Assembly: GCF_002080415.1 (NCBI RefSeq)
Contig: NZ_CP020474.1
Location: forward strand, 3,857,501 to 3,921,500
From: Roseovarius mucosus
GTDB taxonomy: Bacteria; Pseudomonadota; Alphaproteobacteria; Rhodobacterales; Rhodobacteraceae
Direction: 5' to 3'
Length of the DNA: 64,000 nt
Shown: piece by piece, positions 23,898 to 32,334 of the stretch
How the letters are laid out: the number at the start of each line of letters is the position of its first letter
Position numbering within the stretch: the first letter of the stretch is position 1
Position numbers and translations under genes: made by a program
The notes under the pieces: generated by a model
Told to the model about the DNA's origin: nothing
The model's input: only the letters and a program-made list of their open reading frames with translations
Database searches by the model: none

Positions 23898-25139
23898 ATG
23901 GCCCGCTCAGACATCATCGTCATCGGTGCCGGCATCATCGGCGTGACCAGCGCGCTTGCGCTGCAACGGGAGGGTCACCGCGTCCGCATTCTGGACCGCA
24001 AGGGCGTGGCGGCAGAAACCTCGCGTGGCAATGCAGGCGCGTTCGCCTATACCGATATCGAGCCGCTGGCGACGCCGGGCATCCTGCGCAAGGCACCGAA
24101 ATGGCTGCTCGATCCGCTGGGGCCTTTGTCGATCCCACCGGCCTATGCGCTGCCGCTTATGCCGTGGATGCTGCGGTTCTGGCGGGCGAGTTGGCAGGAT
24201 CGCTACGCGGCGGCTGTGGCGGCACAGGCGAGCCTGATGCACCATTCGCGTGCGGCCTTGGAGCGTTTGATCGCCAATGTCGACGGCGAGCCGTTGATGC
24301 GCCGCGAAGGGCAGTTGCAGGTCTATGAGGGCGAGGCGGCCTATCGCGCGAGCCTGCCCGCATGGACCCTGCGCCGTCAGCATGGCGTGCGCTTTGACCT
24401 CTTGGAAAGCCCCGCTGCCTTGGCCGAGATTCAACCCGGTCTCAGCCCACGGTTTACACATGCGGGCTATACCCCCGACTGGATGAACACCGTCGATCCG
24501 GCGCGGTGGACCGAATATCTGGCGCAACAGTTTGTGGCCGCTGGTGGCGTGATCGCGACCGCAGATATTCGCGCGCTGCGACAGGCGAGCGACGGCGTCG
24601 AGATTGAGACCGCCACTGGCACGATCCGTGCCGATCAGGTGGTTCTGGCTGCCGGTGCTTGGTCGCACCATCTGGCGCGCACGCTGGGGGACACGATCCC
24701 GCTCGAAACCGAGCGCGGTTACAACACCACCTTTTCCACCGCCAGTTTCGATCTGCGCACGCATCTGACCTTTGCCGATCACGGCTTTGTCGTGAGCAAG
24801 ATCGGCGAGGGGCTGCGCGTGGGTGGGGCTGTGGAACTGGGCGGCCTGCGCCTTGCGCCCAACTACAAACGCGCGGAAACGCTGCTGCGCAAGGCCCGCG
24901 ATTTCCTGCCGGGGTTTGATCCACAGGGCGGCACGCAATGGATGGGCTTTCGTCCCTCGTTGCCTGATAGCCTGCCGATCATTTCGCGCGCGCCGCGCGC
25001 CGACCGGGTGATCTATGCCTTTGGTCACGGGCATCTGGGGCTGACGCAATCGGCGGGCACGGCTGAATTGGTGGCGGCGCTTGCCGCACACCGTGATCCG
25101 GCGATAGAACTGCAGGCGTTTGACGCCGCGCGATTTTAA
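23898..25139 (+). CDS. FAD-dependent oxidoreductase, probable D-hydroxyproline dehydrogenase
   Basis: 413 aa DAO-family flavoprotein: dinucleotide-binding GAGIIGVTSALALQREGH (residues about 10-27), a second FAD contact ADQVVLAAGAWSHHLARTLG, and C-terminal GHGHLGLTQSAGTAELVAAL. Similar to DadA and to monomeric D-hydroxyproline dehydrogenases. It follows the epimerase by 21 bases with an AAAGGTG ribosome-binding site. Expected to oxidise cis-4-hydroxy-D-proline to pyrroline-4-hydroxy-2-carboxylate, passing electrons to the respiratory chain or oxygen. Convergent with the ABC transporter genes. Confidence 0.88.
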   Translation: MARSDIIVIGAGIIGVTSALALQREGHRVRILDRKGVAAETSRGNAGAFAYTDIEPLATPGILRKAPKWLLDPLGPLSIPPAYALPLMPWMLRFWRASWQDRYAAAVAAQASLMHHSRAALERLIANVDGEPLMRREGQLQVYEGEAAYRASLPAWTLRRQHGVRFDLLESPAALAEIQPGLSPRFTHAGYTPDWMNTVDPARWTEYLAQQFVAAGGVIATADIRALRQASDGVEIETATGTIRADQVVLAAGAWSHHLARTLGDTIPLETERGYNTTFSTASFDLRTHLTFADHGFVVSKIGEGLRVGGAVELGGLRLAPNYKRAETLLRKARDFLPGFDPQGGTQWMGFRPSLPDSLPIISRAPRADRVIYAFGHGHLGLTQSAGTAELVAALAAHRDPAIELQAFDAARF

Positions 25140-25188
25140 AGGGTGCGGGGTTGGGAGGCGTCAACCGCCCCAACCCGGCCTTTCCCTC

Positions 25189-25911
25189 TTACCGAACATT
25201 GGCCAGAAACTTCTGCGTCTCGGGGTGTTGCGGATCGCCAAAGAGCTGATCCGGCGCGCCGATTTCGGCCATGATGCCCTGATGAAAGAACGCCACGCGG
25301 TTCGACACATCGCGGGCAAACCCCATCTCATGGGTCACGCAGATCATGGTCATGCCTTCTTCGGCCAGCATCTTGAGGGTTTCCAGAACCTCGCCCACAA
25401 GCTGCGGATCAAGCGCGGATGTCACCTCGTCAAAGAGCATGTAATCGGGTGACATGGCCAGTGCACGGGCAATGGCCATGCGCTGCTGTTGCCCGCCCGA
25501 GAGACGCGAGGGATAGGTTGTCAGCTTATCGCCCAGACCGACATGTCGCAGCTGCTTTTCGGCGATCGCTTCGGCCTCTGCCTTGGCCATGCCCAGCACC
25601 TTGCGCGGGGCAAGGGTGACATTTTCCAACACCGTCAGATGCGGAAAGGCGTTCCATTGCTGAAAAACGATGCCTACCTTGCGGCGCAGCTTGTTGAGAT
25701 TGGTGGATTTGGCATGCACCTCGGTGCCGTCGATGGTGATCCGGCCACTATCAATCGGCTCTAGCCCGTTGATGCAGGTCAGCAGGGTAGATTTACCTGA
25801 CCCAGAGCCGCCGATTACGGTCACCACCTCACCACGCTGCACCGTCAGGTCGATCCCCTTGAGAACCTCCAGATCGCCAAAGGATTTACGGACATTCTGG
25901 ATCTCAATCAT
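25189..25911 (-). CDS. Polar amino acid ABC transporter ATP-binding subunit
   Basis: 240 aa, GlnQ/HisP-type: Walker A GGSGSGKST, Q-loop VFQQWNAFPH, signature LSGGQQQR, Walker B MLFDEVTSALDP, H-loop VTHEM. ATG 25911 is chosen because homology begins at MIEIQNVRKSFG and AAAGGTGG lies upstream; this start overlaps the permease stop by eight bases. Last gene of the binding-protein / permease / permease / ATPase set, presumably importing hydroxyprolines. Confidence 0.93.
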   Translation of the reverse strand: MIEIQNVRKSFGDLEVLKGIDLTVQRGEVVTVIGGSGSGKSTLLTCINGLEPIDSGRITIDGTEVHAKSTNLNKLRRKVGIVFQQWNAFPHLTVLENVTLAPRKVLGMAKAEAEAIAEKQLRHVGLGDKLTTYPSRLSGGQQQRMAIARALAMSPDYMLFDEVTSALDPQLVGEVLETLKMLAEEGMTMICVTHEMGFARDVSNRVAFFHQGIMAEIGAPDQLFGDPQHPETQKFLANVR

Positions 25912-26557
25912 TGGACCACCTTTTTTCGAGATAGCCGCCGAAACGGGCAAGCGGGAAGCTGATGACAAAGTAGAACGCGCCGCAGATCAACAGCAGGAAC
26001 AGTGGTTCTTGCAGGCGCGTGATGAGGATTTGGGTGGATTTCAACAGTTCGGTAACCTGCACCACATAGACCAGCGCCGAGTCCTTCATCACCCCAAGCG
26101 CCAGACCGATCCACGAGGGCAGGGCGACGCGCGTGGCCAGCGGCAGCACGATATAGCGCATGTCCTGCCCCCATGTCAGGCCAAGGGACCGCGCCGCGCG
26201 ACGGGTGATTTCCGGCACCGCATCAATCCCGCCACGCACGATTTCGGCGCAATAGGCCGAGGTGTAGAGCGACAGCACGATGCAGGCCACGGTAAAGCCG
26301 GAAATCTGAAGTTGCAGCACCATGCCGACAAAGGCGTTGCCCAAGACCAGTTGAATGAGAAGCGGCACAGAGCGGAAAATGTCGAGAAAGAAGGTCAGCG
26401 GTGCGGCCAGAACGGGGCCAAGCTGCATTCGGATCACCCCAAAGAGGATGCCCAAGAGGGTGCCGATGACCACGGAAATTGCCGTGACAAGGATCGTGAT
26501 CCCTGCGCCCTTGGCGAGAAAGACCAGATCATTGGCGGTGAGGGCGGTGTCGAACAT
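25904..26557 (-). CDS. Polar amino acid ABC transporter permease
   Basis: 217 aa HisM/GlnP-type inner-membrane permease with about five helices and the EAA-type loop AARSLGLTWGQDMRYIVLP. Pairs with the paralogous permease 12 bases upstream in the same operon to form a heterodimeric channel. The EVTRRAARSLG region contacts the ATPase in this family. Confidence 0.92.
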   Translation of the reverse strand: MFDTALTANDLVFLAKGAGITILVTAISVVIGTLLGILFGVIRMQLGPVLAAPLTFFLDIFRSVPLLIQLVLGNAFVGMVLQLQISGFTVACIVLSLYTSAYCAEIVRGGIDAVPEITRRAARSLGLTWGQDMRYIVLPLATRVALPSWIGLALGVMKDSALVYVVQVTELLKSTQILITRLQEPLFLLLICGAFYFVISFPLARFGGYLEKRWSND

Positions 26558-26569
26558 GCGCGTCTCCCC

Positions 26570-27235
26570 TCAGTACCGGAACAGACGCGCCGCGATCAGG
26601 CGGCCGCCGATGGTGATGGTTTTGGTGATCAGGTAAAAGATCACGGCGGCCAGCGCGAACAGCTCGAATGTGCGGAACGTCAGTGCGTTAAGATCCTGCG
26701 TGACCCCGTAAAGATCACTGTTCATGCCCACGGTGACGCCCAATGAGGTCATCAGGATCGCCCAGACCATCTGATTGGTCATCGGCAGGAAGGAAATGCG
26801 CAGCATCTGCGGCAGGATGATGTAGCGAAAGGATTGCAACTGCGTCAGGCCCAGAGACCGCCCCGCGCGCCCCTGCGTATCTGGGATCGCCTTGAGTGCG
26901 CCGCGAAAATTCTCGGTCAGATAGCCCGCATTGTTGAAGGTGATGCCGATCAGGATCGACACGAAGGGGCTGAAATGGATGCCAAAGCTGGCCACGCCAA
27001 AATGCGCCATATAGATTTGAAAGAGCGCAGGCGTATTGCGCGCAATTTCCACCCAAGTGGTTGCAAAGGCCATCAGCGGGCGTGACCCCGATAACCGGAA
27101 GACGGTAAGCAGGATGGCAAGTGCTATGCCCAAGGCCATCGAGAGGATCGCGATTTCCATCGTGACCAGCGCCCCGTCAAGCATCTGCGGCAGGCGGTTC
27201 AGGGCCTGCTTCCATTGGAAGGTATAGTTGAACAT
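26570..27235 (-). CDS. Polar amino acid ABC transporter permease
   Basis: 221 aa HisQ/GlnP-type permease; about five helices and the ATPase-contact loop GRAGRSLGLTQLQSFRYIIL. First of the two permease genes, separated from the binding-protein gene by a 75-base gap that contains a strong hairpin. Confidence 0.92.
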   Translation of the reverse strand: MFNYTFQWKQALNRLPQMLDGALVTMEIAILSMALGIALAILLTVFRLSGSRPLMAFATTWVEIARNTPALFQIYMAHFGVASFGIHFSPFVSILIGITFNNAGYLTENFRGALKAIPDTQGRAGRSLGLTQLQSFRYIILPQMLRISFLPMTNQMVWAILMTSLGVTVGMNSDLYGVTQDLNALTFRTFELFALAAVIFYLITKTITIGGRLIAARLFRY

Positions 27236-27268
27236 CAGGACACCCCGCCCCTAGGGGAAATAGCAAAT

Positions 27269-27293
27269 GGCGGCGCGGGGTGTCCGCGCCGCC
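27269..27293 (-). terminator. Hairpin between binding protein and permease genes (partial terminator or mRNA stabiliser)
   Basis: Perfect ten-base-pair stem GGCGGCGCGG / CCGCGCCGCC with a five-base loop and no T-run in either direction. Such hairpins after a binding-protein gene commonly give higher expression of the binding protein than of the downstream permeases, by stabilising the upstream mRNA or reducing read-through. Confidence 0.7.
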
Positions 27294-27310
27294 AATCCTA
27301 GCGCAAGCTA

Positions 27311-28117
27311 TCAGCGATAGGCGTTCGGCACCATCAGTTTCGGTACTTCGCCGCCAACCCACTTCTCGTAAAGCTCGTCATATCGACCGGTGCGCACCTG
27401 CTGGTTCACGAAAAGATCGAGATAGTTGAGAAAGCCGTATTCGTCCCGCTTGGCAAATAGCGCCACATAGTCGGTGTCGAAAGGGGCAAAACCTACAACG
27501 GTGATGTCCTTGTAATTGCCCGACTGCACGTTGGCCTGTGCGACGGTGGATGTCGACACGGTCGCGTCAAGCTGGCCTTGGCTCAGCGCCAGGAACACAT
27601 CGGCCTGCGTCTGGTAGGGGCGGAATTCGCCCTCGCCCCATTCCTTGACCTGTGCCTCAAGCGCGATGGCCTCGTAGGTGCCTGCAACCGCGCCGACGGT
27701 GTGGCCCTTCATCCCCTCGTAAGAGGTGATGCCGGTGCCGGAATTGGCGGTTACGGCCATTTCAAAGGCGAAATAGGGGATCGAGAAACCGACCGTCTTG
27801 GCCCGCTCCAGCGTGTCCGAGGTCGAGGCGACGCCCACATCGACGCGGCCAGACATCAGCGCCGGAATACGCTCGGGGAAGGGGGTTTCGACGATTTCTG
27901 CCTCTACGCCAAGAGCGGCGGCCAGATCGTTGCAATAATCAACGTCAAAGCCGATCGGCACGTTGTTGGCATCGCGCATCCCCATTGGCGGGAAATCGAG
28001 CACGACAGCGCAGCGCAATGTGCCCGAGGAAATAATGTCATCGAGTTTGTCCGCCTGAGCGGTGCCTGCGATGCTGGTCATGCCCAGCAAGGCAGCAAAA
28101 AGCGTCACTTTTTTCAT
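27311..28117 (-). CDS. Periplasmic substrate-binding protein of the hydroxyproline-island ABC transporter
   Basis: 268 aa. Sec signal peptide MKKVTLFAALLGMTSIAG with probable cleavage after TAQA, then a type II amino-acid-binding fold (LRCAVVLDFPPMG; GFDVDYCNDLAAALG; GRVDVGVASTSDTLER). ATG 28117 is placed by the signal peptide and the GAGAGGGGACC ribosome-binding site; the upstream in-frame extension is not signal-like. The position inside the hydroxyproline island suggests hydroxyproline isomers as ligand; relatives bind cystine, glutamine or other polar amino acids. Confidence 0.9.
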   Translation of the reverse strand: MKKVTLFAALLGMTSIAGTAQADKLDDIISSGTLRCAVVLDFPPMGMRDANNVPIGFDVDYCNDLAAALGVEAEIVETPFPERIPALMSGRVDVGVASTSDTLERAKTVGFSIPYFAFEMAVTANSGTGITSYEGMKGHTVGAVAGTYEAIALEAQVKEWGEGEFRPYQTQADVFLALSQGQLDATVSTSTVAQANVQSGNYKDITVVGFAPFDTDYVALFAKRDEYGFLNYLDLFVNQQVRTGRYDELYEKWVGGEVPKLMVPNAYR

Positions 28118-28293
28118 TGGTGGTCCCCTCTCTGTTGATTCTGTTCTAAGCATGAGGCCTTTGGTTCTTTTTTGCAATAATTTTCCTAAAAGAAAAATAC
28201 TGGCATGTCGGGAAAAAAATCGGTAAGCCATGAAAACCCCGCATCAGGCCTTTGATCGCGGTCGTATCTTCCCTCGGACCGAAAGGATTTCCC
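28118..28293. promoter_or_regulatory. Divergent promoter region of the ABC transporter and semialdehyde dehydrogenase
   Basis: AT-rich interval (about 28150-28220) between divergent island genes. It carries a TAAGCAT heptamer (28147-28153) that also occurs upstream of AcnX (20140-20146); this may be a shared regulatory element but is short enough to be chance. No gene is visible. Confidence 0.35.
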
Positions 28294-29808
28294 ATGACCT
28301 TTACCCCCCATGGCAAGCATCTGATTGCAGGCACGTGGACTGGCACCGAAGAGACAGTGCTGTCTGATCCGGCAGAGGGCGCAGGCCATGCGTTTTCGGT
28401 CGGCACGCCGGACCTTGTCGATAGGGCGGCGCGGGCCGCGGAAGAGGCGTTCTGGACCTTTGGCACCACCAGCCGGGCCACGCGCGCGGCGTTTCTGCAT
28501 GCTATCGCCGATGAAATCGAGGCGCGCGGCGCACAGATCACCGAGATCGGCTGCGCCGAGACCGGCCTGCCTGCTGCGCGGCTTGAGGGCGAGCGTGGGC
28601 GCACCACCGGGCAATTGCGGCTCTTTGCCGAGCATATCCTGAAGGGCGATTACCTCGACCGTCGCCATGATGCTGCGCTGCCAGACCGCAAACCCTTGCC
28701 GCGCCCCGATTTGCGGATGATGCAACGGCCCATCGGTCCGGTGGCGGTCTTTGGCGCGTCGAATTTCCCGCTCGCCTTTTCCACGGCAGGCGGGGATACC
28801 GCGGCTGCCCTTGCGGCGGGCTGTCCGGTGGTGGTCAAGGGCCACGGCGCGCATCCCGGCACCTCCGAAGTGGTGGCCGAGGCCATCCATGCGGCGATTG
28901 TGAAATCTGCGATGCCAAGCGGCGTGTTTAGCCTTGTGCAGGGTGGCAATCGTGCGGTTGGACAGGCGTTGGTGCAGCATCCGTTGATCCGGGCGGTTGG
29001 CTTTACCGGCTCTCTGGCAGGGGGTCGCGCGCTCTTTGATCTCTGCGCGGCGCGCCCCGATCCGATCCCGTTTTTCGGCGAATTGGGCAGCGTCAATCCG
29101 ATGTTTCTGTTGCCCGATGCAATGGCGGCGCGCGGGGCGGCCATCGCAACCGGCTGGGCTGGATCGCTGACGATGGGCGCGGGGCAGTTTTGCACCAATC
29201 CGGGCATTGCGGTTGTCCTCAAAGGACCAGAGGCAGAGACCTTTGCAGAAGCAACGCGCGCGGCGCTGAGTGAGAGCGGTGCGCAAGTGATGCTGACCGA
29301 TGGAATTGCTGCGGCCTACGTGGCGGGTGCGGCGCAGATGGCGGCGCAGACGGGGGTGCAAGACCTGTTGACCGCGATTTGTGATCAACGTCAGGCCAAG
29401 CCCTTTCTCTACCGGGTCGCTGCGCGCGACTGGCTGGGCAATCATGCGCTTGGCGAAGAGGTCTTTGGGCCCCTTGGCCTGATCGTTGTGGCCGAGAATG
29501 CCGAGGAAATGGCAGCCGTCGCGCAGAGCCTCAAGGGCCAGTTGACCGCCACCCTGCACATGGACGCAGGCGACACGCCTCTTGCGCGCTGCCTGTTGCC
29601 CGTGTTGGAACGCAAGGCGGGCCGGGTGCTGACCAATGGCTTTCCAACCGGCGTTGAAGTCTGCGATGCGATGGTCCACGGCGGGCCATATCCGGCCTCG
29701 ACCAATTTCGGCGCGACTTCTGTGGGCACCCTCTCGATCCGCCGCTTCCTGCGGCCCGTCTGTTACCAGAACATCCCCGAGGCCCTCTTGCCCGAAGATT
29801 TGGTTTAG
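28294..29808 (+). CDS. Aldehyde dehydrogenase, probable 2-oxoglutarate semialdehyde (2,5-dioxovalerate) dehydrogenase
   Basis: 504 aa ALDH with catalytic Cys300 (GQFCTNPG) and Glu263 (FFGELGSVNP) and the VGFTGSLAGGRALFDL segment. The length, the FCTNPG motif and the N-terminus (GKHLIAGTWTGTEE) fit the NADP-dependent ketoglutarate semialdehyde dehydrogenase subgroup. This would be the last step of trans-4-hydroxyproline breakdown, giving 2-oxoglutarate. ATG 28294 is preceded by AAAGGATTTCCC; an upstream in-frame start at 28252 lacks such a site. Followed by a strong terminator. Confidence 0.9.
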   Translation: MTFTPHGKHLIAGTWTGTEETVLSDPAEGAGHAFSVGTPDLVDRAARAAEEAFWTFGTTSRATRAAFLHAIADEIEARGAQITEIGCAETGLPAARLEGERGRTTGQLRLFAEHILKGDYLDRRHDAALPDRKPLPRPDLRMMQRPIGPVAVFGASNFPLAFSTAGGDTAAALAAGCPVVVKGHGAHPGTSEVVAEAIHAAIVKSAMPSGVFSLVQGGNRAVGQALVQHPLIRAVGFTGSLAGGRALFDLCAARPDPIPFFGELGSVNPMFLLPDAMAARGAAIATGWAGSLTMGAGQFCTNPGIAVVLKGPEAETFAEATRAALSESGAQVMLTDGIAAAYVAGAAQMAAQTGVQDLLTAICDQRQAKPFLYRVAARDWLGNHALGEEVFGPLGLIVVAENAEEMAAVAQSLKGQLTATLHMDAGDTPLARCLLPVLERKAGRVLTNGFPTGVEVCDAMVHGGPYPASTNFGATSVGTLSIRRFLRPVCYQNIPEALLPEDLV

Positions 29809-29831
29809 GGTTCGCAGCGCTCTCAAACACA

Positions 29832-29862
29832 CAGGCCGGGAAAATCCCGGCCTGTTGCTTTT
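29832..29862 (+). terminator. Intrinsic terminator of the semialdehyde dehydrogenase gene
   Basis: Perfect nine-base-pair stem CAGGCCGGG / CCCGGCCTG with loop AAAAT, followed by TTGCTTTT. Marks the right end of the hydroxyproline island. Confidence 0.88.
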
Positions 29863-29880
29863 CAGAGCTATGTCAGCACA

Positions 29881-32160
29881 TCACGGCTTGCCGCGCTTCG
29901 GTGGGGTGCTGCCGCCAAATCCCGCGCGGGCTTTGGGTGCAGCACCTTTGCCTTTGGGCTTTCCAGCGGCAGGCTTTCCCGCGCCGGGTTTGCCAGCAAA
30001 GGTCTTGCCTGTGCCGGGTTTGCCGGGCTTTTTCGCTGCTCCGGGTGGAACAAACCGTTTGGACGTATCGGCCGCAAGATTGGGTCTGGGCGCGGCTGGT
30101 TCCGCGTCACGGGGCGCAGGGCGCGCGCGCGGCTTGTCAAAGGGTTTGTCCGACGGTTTCGCCCCCGGCTTGCCATAGGGCTTTGCGCCGGGTTTGCTAT
30201 CCGACTTGTCATAGGGCCGACCTTCGGGCTTGCCAAAGGATTTACCGGGTTTGCGATCCCCGGCGGGCTTGCCAAAGGGCTTGTTGGCAGGTTTGCCAGC
30301 GGGTTTGTCACCGGACCAAGGCTTTTTGGCCGGGCGCGGCGCATCGCCCGCCTCTGCACGCGGTTTGCGATACGGGGTTACCGTGCCATCCTCGACCGCG
30401 CGGGTCATTGCCGCGGGCGGCGCACCTGCCGGTTTCGGGCGCGGCTTTGGGGCGGTGCGTGGGGCAGAATGGTCGCGCGAGCCGCCATACTCGCGGGGCG
30501 CGCGCGCAGGGCGGTCCTCTCGCGGGGCGCGGGCCGCACGTTCGGGACGATCTTCGCGCGGGGCGCGCGGGGCAGGGGCAAACGCCGGGGCACTATCCAG
30601 GGCGCGGGCGGTGATGCCCTCATCCAGTTGCCCGCCCTCACCGAGCGACGAAAGAAATCCGGGAACGGCGGCCTCTGCCAGTTCGACAAAGGTTTCGGCA
30701 GCCTGCACGCGGATGGCCCCAATCGCGGATTTGTCGAGATTGCCAGCACGGCACAAAAGCGGAAGCAACCACCGCGCCTCGGCCCGGTCGTCATTGCCAA
30801 CCGACAGCGCAAACCAGCGGCTTGGGCCAAAGGCCGACCGCTCGCGCGCCGGAGCGGGCGCGCCGGGGGCGCTCAGTTCCTCGGGTGCGGACCAGCGCGA
30901 TTTGTAAAGACGCAGATAGGCGGCGGCGATCACCTCGGGGCTGTGCAGCGCCAGCAATTCAGCGGCAAAGGCACCTTCGGTCTCGGACGGCGTTTCGGAC
31001 CAGACCGGATCGGACAACAGGCGCTCGCGATCCTTGGCCTCGATATCCTCGGGCGTGGGGGGCGTGGTCCATTCTGCGGTGATCTTGGCGAATTTGAGCA
31101 GGCGCTCTGCCTTGTTTGCCGATTTGAGCGGAACGATAAGGGCAGAGATGCCCTTGCGTCCGGCGCGACCTGTGCGGCCCGAGCGGTGCAAGAGGCCTTC
31201 GGAATTGGTGGGCAGTTCGGCATGCACGACCAGATCGAGATTGGGCAGGTCGATGCCCCGCGCGGCGACATCGGTGGCGACACAGACCCGGGCCCGCCCG
31301 TCGCGCATTGCCTGCAGGGCATGGGTGCGCTCGGACTGGCTCAACTCGCCTGAGAGCGAGACCACGGCAAAGCCGCGATTGGACAGGCGTGCCGTCAGGC
31401 GGGCCACCATGGCGCGGGTATTGGCGAACACAATCGCATTCTGGGCATCGTGATAACGCAGCAGGTTGATCACGGCGCCCTCGGCATCCTGCGGTGACAC
31501 AGTCAGCGCCTGATAGGCGATATCGGCATGCTGTTTCGCGCCGGTCAGGGTGGTCACACGCTGCGCATCGCGCTGGAATTTCTCAGCCAGCTTGGCGATC
31601 ATCGGCGGCACGGTGGCCGAGAACATCAGCGTGCGGCGATCTTCGGGCGCTGCGGCCAGCATGAATTCGAGGTCTTCGCGAAAGCCGAGATCGAGCATCT
31701 CATCGGCCTCGTCAAGCACGATGGCGCGCAGGCTTGTCATATCGAGCGCGCCGCGATTGATGTGGTCACACAGACGTCCGGGCGTGCCGACAACAATATG
31801 CGCCCCGCGCTCCAGCGCGCGCCGCTCGTCACGGGCATCCATCCCGCCAACGCAAGTGACCAAACGCGCGCCGGCTTCGGCATAAAGCCAGCTCAGCTCG
31901 CGCATGACCTGAAGCGCCAGCTCTCGCGTTGGCGCCACGATCAGGGCCAGCGGTGCGGCGGCAGGCGGCAATCGGTCCTCACCCCCCAGCAGGGTGGGCG
32001 CGATCGCAAGGCCAAACCCTACGGTTTTACCAGATCCGGTCTGGGCCGAGACCAGAAGATCAGAGCCAGACAGCGCGGGGTCCGTTACCGCCTCTTGCAC
32101 AGGCGTCAGGGTTTCATAGCCGCGCGCGGCAAGAGCATTGGAGAGGGCAGGCAGGATCAT
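29881..32160 (-). CDS. DEAD-box RNA helicase with DbpA-like domain and long basic low-complexity tail
   Basis: 759 aa. Helicase core in residues about 1-370: Q motif TPVQEAV, motif I AQTGSGKT, DEAD in VLDEADEML, motif III SAT, and motif VI HRSGRTGRAGR. A DbpA/RRM-like domain follows (about residues 460-530; AIGAIRVQAAETFVEL). The last 200 residues are low-complexity: first Arg/Pro/Ala (APREDRPER-type repeats), then Lys/Pro/Gly units such as KPYGKPGAKPSDKPF. Such tails bind RNA nonspecifically. Likely role is ribosome assembly or RNA decay at low temperature. No clear ribosome-binding site precedes ATG 32160, while a strong hairpin lies just upstream, which may indicate translational control. 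Confidence 0.92.
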   Translation of the reverse strand: MILPALSNALAARGYETLTPVQEAVTDPALSGSDLLVSAQTGSGKTVGFGLAIAPTLLGGEDRLPPAAAPLALIVAPTRELALQVMRELSWLYAEAGARLVTCVGGMDARDERRALERGAHIVVGTPGRLCDHINRGALDMTSLRAIVLDEADEMLDLGFREDLEFMLAAAPEDRRTLMFSATVPPMIAKLAEKFQRDAQRVTTLTGAKQHADIAYQALTVSPQDAEGAVINLLRYHDAQNAIVFANTRAMVARLTARLSNRGFAVVSLSGELSQSERTHALQAMRDGRARVCVATDVAARGIDLPNLDLVVHAELPTNSEGLLHRSGRTGRAGRKGISALIVPLKSANKAERLLKFAKITAEWTTPPTPEDIEAKDRERLLSDPVWSETPSETEGAFAAELLALHSPEVIAAAYLRLYKSRWSAPEELSAPGAPAPARERSAFGPSRWFALSVGNDDRAEARWLLPLLCRAGNLDKSAIGAIRVQAAETFVELAEAAVPGFLSSLGEGGQLDEGITARALDSAPAFAPAPRAPREDRPERAARAPREDRPARAPREYGGSRDHSAPRTAPKPRPKPAGAPPAAMTRAVEDGTVTPYRKPRAEAGDAPRPAKKPWSGDKPAGKPANKPFGKPAGDRKPGKSFGKPEGRPYDKSDSKPGAKPYGKPGAKPSDKPFDKPRARPAPRDAEPAAPRPNLAADTSKRFVPPGAAKKPGKPGTGKTFAGKPGAGKPAAGKPKGKGAAPKARAGFGGSTPPKRGKP

Positions 32161-32187
32161 GGGGGAGGTCGGTTCCGAAAAAGGGGT

Positions 32188-32208
32188 GCGGCTTGCGCGT
32201 CAAGCCGC
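32188..32208 (-). promoter_or_regulatory. Leader hairpin upstream of the DEAD-box helicase gene
   Basis: Perfect inverted repeat GCGGCTTG-CGCGT-CAAGCCGC, 28 bases upstream of the helicase start codon on the minus strand. It lacks a T-run. If transcribed, it would fold in the 5' leader of a gene that has no evident Shine-Dalgarno sequence. Confidence 0.5.
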
Positions 32209-32334
32209 GACGCATAGCTCAGTCACGCGCTGTTGTATATGGCAAATACGTCTGTCTGGCAGTGCCCCTTGTGGTCGCATCGGGATTGCGCCACCTTGGG
32301 GAAAATCCCGAATTTGCGAACAGGAGGCTGACCG

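Noticed and set aside
28186..29832. 548-codon minus-strand frame opposite the aldehyde dehydrogenase
   Set aside because: The plus-strand ALDH has intact catalytic residues and a terminator; the opposite frame has no recognisable domain and an unnatural composition.
29900..30330. Apparent DNA repeats in the helicase 3' part
   Set aside because: They encode the low-complexity Lys/Pro/Gly tail in frame; degenerate at DNA level, not a CRISPR or tandem repeat array.
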